Origin: an uncultured Pseudomonas sp.
Lineage (GTDB): Bacteria > Pseudomonadota > Gammaproteobacteria > Pseudomonadales > Pseudomonadaceae
Direction of reading: 5' to 3'
NCBI RefSeq assembly: GCF_913777995.1
Contig: NZ_CAJYVE010000015.1
Location: forward strand, 32,544-96,543
Length of the DNA: 64,000 nt
In this document: positions 43,473 to 51,853 of the stretch, in pieces
Layout of the letters: every line of letters starts with the position of its first letter
Position numbering within the stretch: position 1 is the first letter of the stretch
Program-made: the position numbers and the translations under genes
Notes under the pieces: model-generated
What the model was told of the DNA's origin: nothing
Seen by the model: the letters and a program-made list of their open reading frames with translations, nothing else
The model's database searches: none

Positions 43473-45230
43473 TCAGCTCAGGAACGGCAGTGGCTGGCGG
43501 GCGCTGTGCAGACCGGCGAGGTGGCGGTCGGCCTGGGGCAGTAGCCAGGTGAAGAAGAACCCGGCGGTTTCCAGCTTGGCAGCGCGCCGCTCGTCGTGTT
43601 CCGGCAGCGCCTGGGCCACGCGTGCCGCCCGACACCAGGCGAAGGCCAGCAGCACCAGCGCGCACAGCGGCAGGAAGTCGCCCGCCGCGCGATACGGGTA
43701 TTCGGCGTCAAGGGTGGCCTGCTCGGTGATCTGCTGCCAGGCGCTTTCCAGGTCCTGGCAGCGCTGTTGCAGCGCCTGGCCCAGGGCCGTGCACACGGCT
43801 ACCGTGCTGGCCGCCGTGGCTTCTTCGCGCAGCAGTGCGAGCAGTTGCTGAAGGGCGGCGCCCCGGTCGCCCAGCACCTTGCGCAGCAGCAGGTCGTTGG
43901 CCTGAATCTCGTTGGTGCCTTCGTAGATCATCGCGATGCGGCTGTCGCGCAGGGTCTGTTCGATGGCAAATTCGCTCACATAGCCGTAGCCGCCGAAGAC
44001 CTGCAAGGCGCGGCTGGCCTGCTGGAAGCCCTGCTCGGTGAAGTACGCCTTGATGATCGGCGTCAGCAGCCCGGTCAACTGATGGGCGATGGCCCGTTCT
44101 GCCGGTTCGCTGGCGTGCTCGGCCTCATCCAGCAGGTGCGCGGCCCAGTAGCCGAGGGCCCGCAGGCCCTCGCTGGTGGCGCGCAGTTCCAGCAGCGTGC
44201 GGCGCATCGCCGGGTGGTAATGCAGCGGGTCGGCGGCACTGGCCGGTTCCCCGGCGGGACGCTGCACGGCGCGCATCTGCCGGCGTTCGCGGGCGTACTG
44301 CGCGGCGTTCTGCCAGGCCGCCTCGACATGCCCCAGGCCTTGCAGACCGACATGCAGGCGCGCCGAGTTCATCATCACGAACATCGCCGCCAGCCCCTGG
44401 TTCGGTGCACCGATCAGCCAGCCGCTGGCGGCTTCGAACACCAGCGAGCAGGTGGCGCTGCCCTTGATACCCATCTTGTGTTCGATACCGTCGCAGCGCA
44501 CGCCGTTGTGCGCGCCGTCGTCCAGGCGCCGCGGCACCAGGAACAGCGAGATGCCCCGGCTGCCGGGCGGTGCGTCGGGCAGGCGCGCCAGTACCAGGTG
44601 CAGGATGTCTTCGCACAGGTCGTGTTCGCCGCCGGAGATGAACAGCTTGCTGCCGCTGATCCGGTAGCGGCCCTCGGCGGTCGGTTCGGCCCGGCAGCGC
44701 AGCAGGCCGACGTCGCTGCCGGCCTGCGGCTCGGTGAGGCACATGGTCGGCAGGCATTGCCCGCTGACGATGCCGGGCAGGTAGCGCTGCTGGATCCATT
44801 GCGGCGCATGGGCTTTCAGGCACAGGTAGGCGCCGTGGGCGATGCCGCTGTACATGGCCCAGGCATGGTTGCTGGCGTAGAGCATTTCCTGCACGGCGGC
44901 TTCGAGCAGTTGCGGCAGGCCCTGGCCGCCCAGTTGCGGATCACAGGCCAGTGCCGGCCAGCCACCCTCCACGTAGGCTTGCCAGGCGGCGGCAAAGCCG
45001 TCAGGGGTCTGCACGCAGCCGGCTTCGAAGCGACAGCCTTGGCGGTCGCCACGGGCATTCAACGGCGCCAGGACTTCATGGCTGAACTGCCCGGCCTGTT
45101 CCACGACCTGCATGGCCAGCGCAGCATCGAGAAACTCGAAGGCTGCGTTGCCGCTCCAGGCCTGTGGGGCCTGCAGCCAGTGTTCGATGACGAACTGCAT
45201 GTCGCGCAGCGGGGCCTGGTAGTGCCACAT
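43473..45230 (-). CDS. Acyl-CoA dehydrogenase of the ferulate operon
   Basis: 585 residues from the ATG at 45230 (GGAGATT upstream). Acyl-CoA dehydrogenase motifs: TMCLTEPQAGSDVG (FAD/substrate), ISGSKLFISGGEHD, YGYVSEFAIEQTLRD, and IYEGTNEIQANDLLLRKV; the catalytic base region is IYEGTNE. It has the longer C-terminal extension of the AcdX/PA0506 type. In P. putida this gene closes the ferulate cluster and is thought to serve an alternative beta-oxidation route for hydroxycinnamoyl-CoA; it is not required for the main retro-aldol route. Confidence 0.87.
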   Translation of the reverse strand: MWHYQAPLRDMQFVIEHWLQAPQAWSGNAAFEFLDAALAMQVVEQAGQFSHEVLAPLNARGDRQGCRFEAGCVQTPDGFAAAWQAYVEGGWPALACDPQLGGQGLPQLLEAAVQEMLYASNHAWAMYSGIAHGAYLCLKAHAPQWIQQRYLPGIVSGQCLPTMCLTEPQAGSDVGLLRCRAEPTAEGRYRISGSKLFISGGEHDLCEDILHLVLARLPDAPPGSRGISLFLVPRRLDDGAHNGVRCDGIEHKMGIKGSATCSLVFEAASGWLIGAPNQGLAAMFVMMNSARLHVGLQGLGHVEAAWQNAAQYARERRQMRAVQRPAGEPASAADPLHYHPAMRRTLLELRATSEGLRALGYWAAHLLDEAEHASEPAERAIAHQLTGLLTPIIKAYFTEQGFQQASRALQVFGGYGYVSEFAIEQTLRDSRIAMIYEGTNEIQANDLLLRKVLGDRGAALQQLLALLREEATAASTVAVCTALGQALQQRCQDLESAWQQITEQATLDAEYPYRAAGDFLPLCALVLLAFAWCRAARVAQALPEHDERRAAKLETAGFFFTWLLPQADRHLAGLHSARQPLPFLS

Positions 45231-45268
45231 GGCAATCTCCTTTGCCGTACAGGGTGGGCGGCGGACGC

Positions 45269-46510
45269 TCAGGGCCGCCAGGCGGGGTTTTCGATGAGTA
45301 CCGCCATGCCTTGCCCGCCGCCCACGCAGGCGGCGGCGATGCCGTAGCGCAGGTGGTCTTCGCACAGTTGCCGGGCCAGGGTCATGACCAGGCGCAGGCC
45401 GCTGGCAGCCAATGGATGACCGAGGCCGATGGAGCCGCCGCGAACGTTGAGCCGGTCGAGGTCCAGTTCCAGCTCGCGGGCCACGGCCAGCACTTGGGCG
45501 GCCTGGGCTTCGTTGATTTCCAGGCGGTCGATCTGCTCCAGGCGCAGGCCGCTGCGCTGCAACAGCAGGCGAATGGCCGGGGCGGGGCCGATGCCCATGT
45601 GTTCCGGGGCCACGCCGACCACCGCGCTGCCCAGCAGGTGGGCGAGCACCGGCTGGCCTGCCGTCGAACCTGGGCCGACCAGTGCGGCGGCGGCACCATC
45701 GACGACTGCGCAGCTGTTGCCGGCGGTCTGCACCCCGCCTTGGTGTACGGCACGCAGACGCGCCAGGGCGGCGGCGTCAGTGCTGCGGGGGTGGCTGTCC
45801 TGGGTGACCACTTCGACACCACGTGGCAGGCGGATGCCGCGTGCCTGGTAGCCGTCCAGCTCGAAACGTTCGCTGCCCACCGGCAGGATTTCCCCGGCCA
45901 GCCAGCCGCTGGCCTGCGCCGCCAGGCTCGATTGGTGGCTGCGCAAGGCATAGGCGTCCACTTCCTGGCGGCTCAGGCCATACAGCACGGCCAGGCGCTC
46001 GGCGGTGGCGATCATGTCGATACCTGGCGCCGGGTCGTACAGCGCTTCCCAGAGGAAGTCCTTGAAGTCCACCCCAGCGCCCAGCTTGAAACCGTCGCGA
46101 TGGGTGTAGGCGGCGATCGGGTTGCGCGACATCGACTCGGCGGCCACGCACAGCGCCAGTTGCGCGCCCTCGCCCACCTGCAGCGCCGCCTGGCGCAGCA
46201 GTTCGAAACCGGTGGCGCAGATGCGTTGCACGGCCAGCGCCGGCACCTGCAGGGGTACGCCGCTGTACAGGCCGATGTGCCGGGGCAGCATGTAGGCATC
46301 GAAGCTGGCCTGGGCCATGGAGCCGGCCAGAACCGAGTCGACCTGCGCAGCAGGCAGCCCGGCGCGCGCCAGCACGCCGCGTCCGGCCTTGATGCCGAGG
46401 TCGATGGGCGACACCTGGGCCAGTGCGCCGCCCAGGTCGACCCAGGGCGTGCGCACCGCGTCGTACAGCGCGACGTCGTCGAACCGCGAATACTGGCCGG
46501 CGCTGTTCAT
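45269..46510 (-). CDS. aat: Beta-ketothiolase of the ferulate operon
   Basis: 413 residues. Thiolase motifs: nucleophilic Cys in QRICATGFELL (about residue 92), NEAQAAQ (normally NEAFA), GGSIGLGHPLAASG (catalytic His) and CVGGGQGMAV (second Cys). It would cleave a 3-ketoacyl-CoA such as vanilloylacetyl-CoA. The ATG at 46510 overlaps the fcs stop (ATGA), so translation is coupled. The acyl-CoA dehydrogenase gene follows by 38 bp. Confidence 0.87.
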   Translation of the reverse strand: MNSAGQYSRFDDVALYDAVRTPWVDLGGALAQVSPIDLGIKAGRGVLARAGLPAAQVDSVLAGSMAQASFDAYMLPRHIGLYSGVPLQVPALAVQRICATGFELLRQAALQVGEGAQLALCVAAESMSRNPIAAYTHRDGFKLGAGVDFKDFLWEALYDPAPGIDMIATAERLAVLYGLSRQEVDAYALRSHQSSLAAQASGWLAGEILPVGSERFELDGYQARGIRLPRGVEVVTQDSHPRSTDAAALARLRAVHQGGVQTAGNSCAVVDGAAAALVGPGSTAGQPVLAHLLGSAVVGVAPEHMGIGPAPAIRLLLQRSGLRLEQIDRLEINEAQAAQVLAVARELELDLDRLNVRGGSIGLGHPLAASGLRLVMTLARQLCEDHLRYGIAAACVGGGQGMAVLIENPAWRP

Positions 46511-48387
46511 GCCGGTGCCCCGGCGGCCTGAGCAGCGGCGCGCAGCAGCGCACCGTGGTCGCCGCGGTACAAGGCATCGACCAGGCTGGCGCGCCATTGC
46601 AGCACGGCGCGCTGGTTGATCGAGCCCTTGTCGGTGATCTCGCCGCGGTCGATGGACGGCGGCTCCGCCAGCAGGGCGATCCATTCCAGGCGGCTGGCGT
46701 TGCCGCTGGCGCCCTTGTTCAGGCGTTGCAGCCAGGCGGCGAACCACTGGCGTACCGCCGGGCTGGCCAGCACCTGCTCGTCGCTGGCCTCACGGTCTAG
46801 CCCGGCCAGTTGCCGGCACTCATACAGGCGTGGGAACACCAGCGCGCCGAGGCATTCGCGGTCGGGGGCACAGACCACGATATCCTGCACGTAGGGTGAG
46901 CCTTCCAGCACCGCACGGTTGCGCAGTGGACCGACGCTGACAAACACCCCCGAAGACAGCTTGAAGTCTTCGGCGATACGCCCATCGAACATCAGCCCCA
47001 GCTCCGGCTGCGCCGGGTCGGCGAGCTTCAGCGCGTCACCGGAGCAGTAGTAGCCCTGCTCGTCGAAGGCTTCGGCGGTCTGCTGCGGCGAGCGCCAGTA
47101 GCCGGGCATGATGTGCGGGCCGCGAAAGCGCCCTTCCAGCTTGCCGTCCACCGGCACCAGGCGCACTTCGCAGCCCGGTGCCGGCAGCCCGACGTAGCCG
47201 GCCTGGGACAGCGGGCCGGTGGTGAAGGTGCACGACGGCGAGGCTTCGGTCATGCCCAGCCCGGCCATCATGCGGATACGCTCGCCGCAGTGCTGCTCGG
47301 CGATGCGGTCGAGGCGGTCCCAGATGCTCTGCGACAGACCGGCGGCGGCGAAGAAGAACAGCTTGATGCGGGCGAAGAAGCGCTCGCGCAGCTCGCTGTC
47401 CTGCTCCAGGGCGCTGACCAGCTCTTCCCAACCCTTGGGCACGGTGAGGTAGGCGGTGGGCGAGATTTCCTTGAGGTTGCGCAGGGTCTCGGCGAAGCCC
47501 TGGGCGGTGGGCTTGCCGTTGTCCAGGTAGAAGGTACCGCCGTTGTACAGCACGATGCCCAGGTTATGGCTGCCGCCGAAGGTGTGGTTCCAGGGCAGCC
47601 AGTCGACCAGCACCGGCGGCTCTTCGCCGAACACCGGGAAGGTCTGCAGCAGCATCTGCTGGTTGGCGCAGAGCATGCGCTGGGTGGTGACCACCGCCTT
47701 GGGCAGCTTGGTGGAGCCGGAGGTGAACAGGAACTTGGCGATGCTGTCCGGGCCAGTGGCGGCGAACGCGGCTTCGGCCTCGGCGCCACCGGGTTGGGCC
47801 AGCAGGCTGGCGAAGTCGATGGCGGGCCGGCCGCTGGCCATGCCGCGCACGCTGATCACCGCAATGTCGGCCGGCAGCACGGCGTCGATGGCTTTCTGGA
47901 ACGGCGTGACGTCGCTGACGAACGCCAGGCCCGGCTGCAGCACGTCACAGACATGGCGCAGCTTGGCGTGGTCCTGGGACAGCAGCGAATAGGCCGGTGA
48001 CACCGGGCAGTAGGGAATCCCGGCGTACATCGCCCCGAGGGCCATCTGCAGGTGCTCGATGTCGTTGCCCGAGAGCAGCGCCAGCGGGCGTTCGGCGCTC
48101 AGGCCGTGAGCCAGCAGGCTCTGGGCGATGGCACGCACGTCGGTGAGCATTTGCGCGTAGCTGACTTCGCGCCAGCCACCCTGTTCATTGCGCGCGGCGA
48201 TGAAGGTGCGCTGCGGGCACTCGGCGGCCCAGTGCCGCAGGCGGTCGAGCAGCCGCGCCGGGCGTTCGGCCAGCGGTTCCAGGTTACGAATGTGCAGGAT
48301 ACCCTGGCGTTCGCTGACCTCGACGGCGGGGTGCGCGATGGACACGGGGCGGTAGGGCGCCGGGGCGCTTGCAGGTTGGCGGTTCAC
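46507..48387 (-). CDS. fcs: Feruloyl-CoA synthetase
   Basis: 626 residues from a GTG at 48387. GGAGGAA lies six bases before this GTG, inside the codons of an upstream ATG, so the GTG is the better start. The adenylate-forming motifs are FLFTSGSTKLPKAVV (P-loop), GLGMTEASPS and FDGRIAEDFKLSSG. It activates ferulate, p-coumarate and caffeate to CoA thioesters with ATP. Middle gene of ech-vdh-fcs-thiolase-dehydrogenase. Confidence 0.93.
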   Translation of the reverse strand: MNRQPASAPAPYRPVSIAHPAVEVSERQGILHIRNLEPLAERPARLLDRLRHWAAECPQRTFIAARNEQGGWREVSYAQMLTDVRAIAQSLLAHGLSAERPLALLSGNDIEHLQMALGAMYAGIPYCPVSPAYSLLSQDHAKLRHVCDVLQPGLAFVSDVTPFQKAIDAVLPADIAVISVRGMASGRPAIDFASLLAQPGGAEAEAAFAATGPDSIAKFLFTSGSTKLPKAVVTTQRMLCANQQMLLQTFPVFGEEPPVLVDWLPWNHTFGGSHNLGIVLYNGGTFYLDNGKPTAQGFAETLRNLKEISPTAYLTVPKGWEELVSALEQDSELRERFFARIKLFFFAAAGLSQSIWDRLDRIAEQHCGERIRMMAGLGMTEASPSCTFTTGPLSQAGYVGLPAPGCEVRLVPVDGKLEGRFRGPHIMPGYWRSPQQTAEAFDEQGYYCSGDALKLADPAQPELGLMFDGRIAEDFKLSSGVFVSVGPLRNRAVLEGSPYVQDIVVCAPDRECLGALVFPRLYECRQLAGLDREASDEQVLASPAVRQWFAAWLQRLNKGASGNASRLEWIALLAEPPSIDRGEITDKGSINQRAVLQWRASLVDALYRGDHGALLRAAAQAAGAPA

Positions 48388-48513
48388 GTGCGGTTCCTCC
48401 ATTGAAGCAGGCCGCGCCGCATCGCTCACGGGCGATGGCTGGCGCGCGCCGACTTCTGGCTGTCGCCTTTGTTCTTGTCGGGAGCGGGCGGCCTGTCGCA
48501 GCCGCCCGGGCGC

Positions 48514-49962
48514 TCAGATCGGGTAGTGCCTTGGGCCGTTCTGCAGGGTCACCCAGCGCAACTGGGTGAAGAACTCCACCGAGGCCTTGGCGCCGAAGCT
48601 GCCGTAGCCGCTGGACTTCACCCCGCCGAAGGGCATCTGCGCCTCGTCGTGCACGGTCGGGCCGTTGATGTGGCAGATGCCCGATTCGACACGTTGGGCC
48701 AGCGCCAGGGCGCGGCTGGTGTCGCGGCTGAAGATCGCCGCCGACAGGCCGAATTCCGAGTCGTTGGCCAGGCGCAGCAAGGCTTCGTCACCGCTGGCGC
48801 GCAGCACCACCGCCACCGGGCCGAAGGACTCTTCGCGATACAGGCGCATCGAGTCGGTGACCTGGTCGAGCAGGGTCGGCTGGAGGATGCTGCCGCTGCA
48901 GGTGCCGCCGCAGACCAGGGTCGCGCCCTGGGTCACGGCATCGTCGATCAGGCCCATGATGCGCTCGCCGGCGCGGGCATCGACCAGCGAGCCGAGCTTG
49001 GCGGCCGGGTCGCTCGGGTCACCGGCTGGCAGGGTGGCGATCTTGGCCTTGAGCTTGGCGACGAAGGCATCGGCGACCTTGTCGTCGACGATCAGCCGTT
49101 CGGTGGACATGCAGATCTGCCCCTGGTTGAAGTAGGCGCCGAAGGCGGCGGCCTCGACGGCGGCATCGAGGTCGGCGTCGTCCAGCACCAGAAACGGCGC
49201 CTTGCCGCCCAGCTCCAGCAGCGCCGGCTTGAGGTGGCGCGCCGACAGCTCACCGACGATGCGCCCGACATGGGTGGAGCCGGTGAAGTTGACGCGGCGT
49301 ACTGCCGGGTTGGCGATCAGCCGTTCGACGATGGCGGGTGCGTCTTGCGGGGCATTGCTGATGACGTTGACCACGCCATCGCCGAGCCCGGCTTCATGGA
49401 GGATCTGGCCGATCAGCCGATGCACCGCCGGGCTCAGCTCGGAGGCCTTGAGCACCACTGTGTTGCCGCAGGCCAGGGGCATGGCGATGGCGCGGGTGGC
49501 GAGGATCACCGGGGCGTTCCACGGGGCGATGCCCAGCACCACGCCGCACGGCTGGCGCAGGGCCATGGCAAAGCTGCCCGGCACGTCGGAAGGAATCACC
49601 TCGCCGTTGATCTGCGTGGTCATCGACGCGGCTTCACGCAGGATCTTCGCCGCCAGCATGACGTTGAAGCCGTACCAGTTGGCCATGGCGCCGGTCTCTC
49701 CGGCGGCGGCGATGAAGCGCTCGCTGTTGGCCTGCAGTTGGTCGGCGGCTTTCAGCAGGCGCGTGCGGCGCTCGTTGGGCGCCAGCGCGGCCCAGGCCGG
49801 AAACGCAGCCTGGGCGGCGGCCACGGCGGCGTCGGCGTCTTCCAGGGTGGCAGCGGCGACCCGCGAGACCACTTCGCCGCTCACCGGGTTGCGGCGCTCG
49901 AAAGTCTTACCGTCGCGGGCAGGGCACGACTGCCCGCCGATCAGCAATGGCACGTCCAGCAT
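48514..49962 (-). CDS. vdh: Vanillin dehydrogenase
   Basis: 482 residues, aldehyde dehydrogenase superfamily. Conserved elements are GIAPWNAPVILA, NFTGSTHVGR (NAD binding), ELGGKAP (catalytic Glu, about 253) and NQGQICMS (catalytic Cys, about 287), with EESFGPV near 385. It oxidises vanillin to vanillate with NAD, feeding VanAB. Ninety bases after ech on the same strand. Confidence 0.93.
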   Translation of the reverse strand: MLDVPLLIGGQSCPARDGKTFERRNPVSGEVVSRVAAATLEDADAAVAAAQAAFPAWAALAPNERRTRLLKAADQLQANSERFIAAAGETGAMANWYGFNVMLAAKILREAASMTTQINGEVIPSDVPGSFAMALRQPCGVVLGIAPWNAPVILATRAIAMPLACGNTVVLKASELSPAVHRLIGQILHEAGLGDGVVNVISNAPQDAPAIVERLIANPAVRRVNFTGSTHVGRIVGELSARHLKPALLELGGKAPFLVLDDADLDAAVEAAAFGAYFNQGQICMSTERLIVDDKVADAFVAKLKAKIATLPAGDPSDPAAKLGSLVDARAGERIMGLIDDAVTQGATLVCGGTCSGSILQPTLLDQVTDSMRLYREESFGPVAVVLRASGDEALLRLANDSEFGLSAAIFSRDTSRALALAQRVESGICHINGPTVHDEAQMPFGGVKSSGYGSFGAKASVEFFTQLRWVTLQNGPRHYPI

Positions 49963-50052
49963 GATGATTCCTCTTTATTGTCTTTATCGGGAACACCGGT
50001 CGATACGGTCGACCCGGACGAGCGGCACACGGCCCCTCGCCCGCCGGCGCGG

Positions 50053-50883
50053 TCAGCGCTTGTAGGCTTCCAGGCCTGGCTTGATGCTCTTGTCGTCGAG
50101 GAACTGCTTCATACCCTGCTCGCGACCGCCTTCGGTGTCCAGCAGGCGCGACTGGTCGAGCTTGGCGTACAGGTAGTCTTCGTTCTGCTCCCAGGTCAGT
50201 TCGCGGCAGCGCTTGAAGCCATGCTTGGCGGCGCGCAGCACGACCGGGTTCTTTTCCAGCAGGTTGCGCGCCAGCTCGATGGTGGTCTCGCGCAGTTGCG
50301 CCAGCGGCACGCTTTCGTTAACCAGGCCCATCTCGGCAGCTTTCTTACCGTCGAAGGTCTTGCCGGTCATGATGTAGTACAGCGACTGGCGATGGCCCAC
50401 GGTGTCGGCCATGGCCTTGCTGACCAGGTTGCCCGGCGGGATGCCCCAGTTGATCTCCGACAGACCGAAGGTCGCTTCGTCGGCGCAGATCGCCAGGTCG
50501 CAGGCCACCAGCGGGCTGAAGCCGCCACCGAAGCACCAGCCGTTGACCATGGCGATGGTCGGCTTGGCGTACATGCGCAGCAGTTTCCACTGCCATTGCG
50601 AGGCTTCGCGGCGGATCTTCTCCTGAAGGATCTCCGGGCCGGCGTCGGTTTCGCGGAAGTATTCCTTGAGGTCCATGCCGGCGGTCCAGGATTCACCGGC
50701 ACCGGTCAGCACCAGTACGCCGGCCGCCGGGTCCTGCTCCAGAGTTTCCAGCACGTCGATCATTTCCCGGTTCAGGGTCGGGCTCATGGCGTTGCGTTTT
50801 TCCGGGCGGTTGAGGATGACCCAGGCGATGCCCTCCTCGATTTTGACCTTGACGGTGCTCCAGCGGCCTTCGTAATTGCTCAT
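50053..50883 (-). CDS. ech: Feruloyl-CoA hydratase/lyase (enoyl-CoA hydratase Ech)
   Basis: 276 residues of the crotonase fold. It has RPEKRNAMSP, the first oxyanion-hole segment GESWTAGMDLKEYF, the second GWCFGGGFSPLVACD, and SEINWGIPPGNLVSKAM with the Glu/Tyr-type residues of hydroxycinnamoyl-CoA hydratase-lyases. It hydrates feruloyl-CoA and cleaves it to vanillin and acetyl-CoA. First gene of the operon; promoter and operator are visible upstream. Confidence 0.95.
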   Translation of the reverse strand: MSNYEGRWSTVKVKIEEGIAWVILNRPEKRNAMSPTLNREMIDVLETLEQDPAAGVLVLTGAGESWTAGMDLKEYFRETDAGPEILQEKIRREASQWQWKLLRMYAKPTIAMVNGWCFGGGFSPLVACDLAICADEATFGLSEINWGIPPGNLVSKAMADTVGHRQSLYYIMTGKTFDGKKAAEMGLVNESVPLAQLRETTIELARNLLEKNPVVLRAAKHGFKRCRELTWEQNEDYLYAKLDQSRLLDTEGGREQGMKQFLDDKSIKPGLEAYKR

Positions 50884-50934
50884 GTGGATGCTCTCTTGTT
50901 CTGTTACGGGGCGTGTTCGGGTGTCGATGGATTG

Positions 50935-50971
50935 AAATTAGCCGGGCAAAATAGTTATGTCAATTAACTAT
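50935..50971 (-). promoter_or_regulatory. ech promoter overlapped by a MarR-type operator
   Basis: Minus strand: -35 TTGACA (50958-50963), 17-bp spacer, -10 TAATTT (50935-50940). The perfect inverted repeat ATAGTTA-N7-TAACTAT (50951-50971) covers the -35, the expected place for repression by the divergent MarR protein. Confidence 0.75.
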
Positions 50972-51107
50972 TAAATTCGTTAACAGGTTTGCGCGTTTCG
51001 GATAGTGCGCGCTTGGGTAGATCGCCAGGGTATCGGGTGCTGGCCTTCACGGACCGATCCCGGCAAACTGCATAGCCTTGTTAACTGCCTTTCCAGGATC
51101 CTGTCGC

Positions 51108-51590
51108 ATGGCCAAGTCTTCCAGTGCCGCTTCTTCGAGCGCCCTTCCCGCTTCCGCCGCCGTCGTGCCGCTGGATGCCGCGCTCGACGATCTGATCGGC
51201 TATGCCCTGCGCCGTGCCCAGCTCAAGCTGTTCCAGAACCTCATCGCACGGCTGGCCTTGCATGACCTGCGCCCGGCACAGTTCTCCGCGCTGGCGATCA
51301 TCGACCAGAACCCTGGCCTGATGCAGGCCGACCTGGCCCGTGCACTGGCCATCGAGCCGCCGCAGGTGGTGCCGTTGCTTAACAAGCTGGAAGAACGCGC
51401 CCTGGCCGTGCGGGTGCGCTGCAAGCCAGACAAGCGTTCGTACGGCATTTTCCTCAGCAAGACCGGCGAAACGCTGCTCAAGGAAGTGAAGCAGATCGCC
51501 GCGCAGAGCGACCTGGACGCCACCGCCGCGCTCGACGATGCCGAGCGCGAGCAGCTGCTCAGGCTGCTGCGCAAGATCTATCAGGACTGA
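51108..51590 (+). CDS. MarR-family regulator of the ferulate operon (FerR/CouR type)
   Basis: 160 residues from the ATG at 51108. A Ser/Ala-rich N terminus of about 25 residues precedes a MarR winged helix (ARLALHDLRPAQFSALAII, DLARALAIEPPQVVPLLNKL, RVRCKPDKRSYGIFLSKTG). Relatives CouR and FerR bind DNA until a hydroxycinnamoyl-CoA is present. It is divergent from ech, with the palindromic operator at 50951-50971 between them. Confidence 0.85.
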   Translation: MAKSSSAASSSALPASAAVVPLDAALDDLIGYALRRAQLKLFQNLIARLALHDLRPAQFSALAIIDQNPGLMQADLARALAIEPPQVVPLLNKLEERALAVRVRCKPDKRSYGIFLSKTGETLLKEVKQIAAQSDLDATAALDDAEREQLLRLLRKIYQD

Positions 51591-51596
51591 AGTGCC

Positions 51597-51771
51597 GGCC
51601 AGCGGCTTTAGCCGCAATACTGGTCAGTTAGACCGTGGGAGCGAGCTTGCTCGCGAAGGCGGCGTCACGTTCACAGCAAATTCAGCAACTTTGCCCGCTT
51701 TTCGCGAGCAAGCTCGCTCCCACCAAGCCGCAAAGCGCTTAATCGAACAGCATTGGCTTTAGCCGCGAAGA
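51597..51771. repeat. Composite REP element C
   Basis: Inverted REP pair GTGGGAGCGAGCTTGCTCGC (from 51635) and its complement ending at 51723. The spacer (GTCACGTTCACAGCAAATTC) is the reverse complement of that in copy A, so this copy is in the opposite orientation. Outer arms GCCGCAATACTGGTC and GCTTAATCGAACAGC match the other copies. Nothing else lies in the 263-bp gap. Confidence 0.8.
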
Positions 51772-51853
51772 AGCCAGATATTCAGCGTAGATCTGCTGTT
51801 TATCCGGTTTTTTCGCGGCGCAAGCCGCTCAGGCTGGAAGCGGCCGAGCCGAC

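Noticed and set aside
43596-45347. Long open frame antisense to the acyl-CoA dehydrogenase gene
   Set aside because: Shadow of a GC-rich gene; no recognised domain and no initiation signal.
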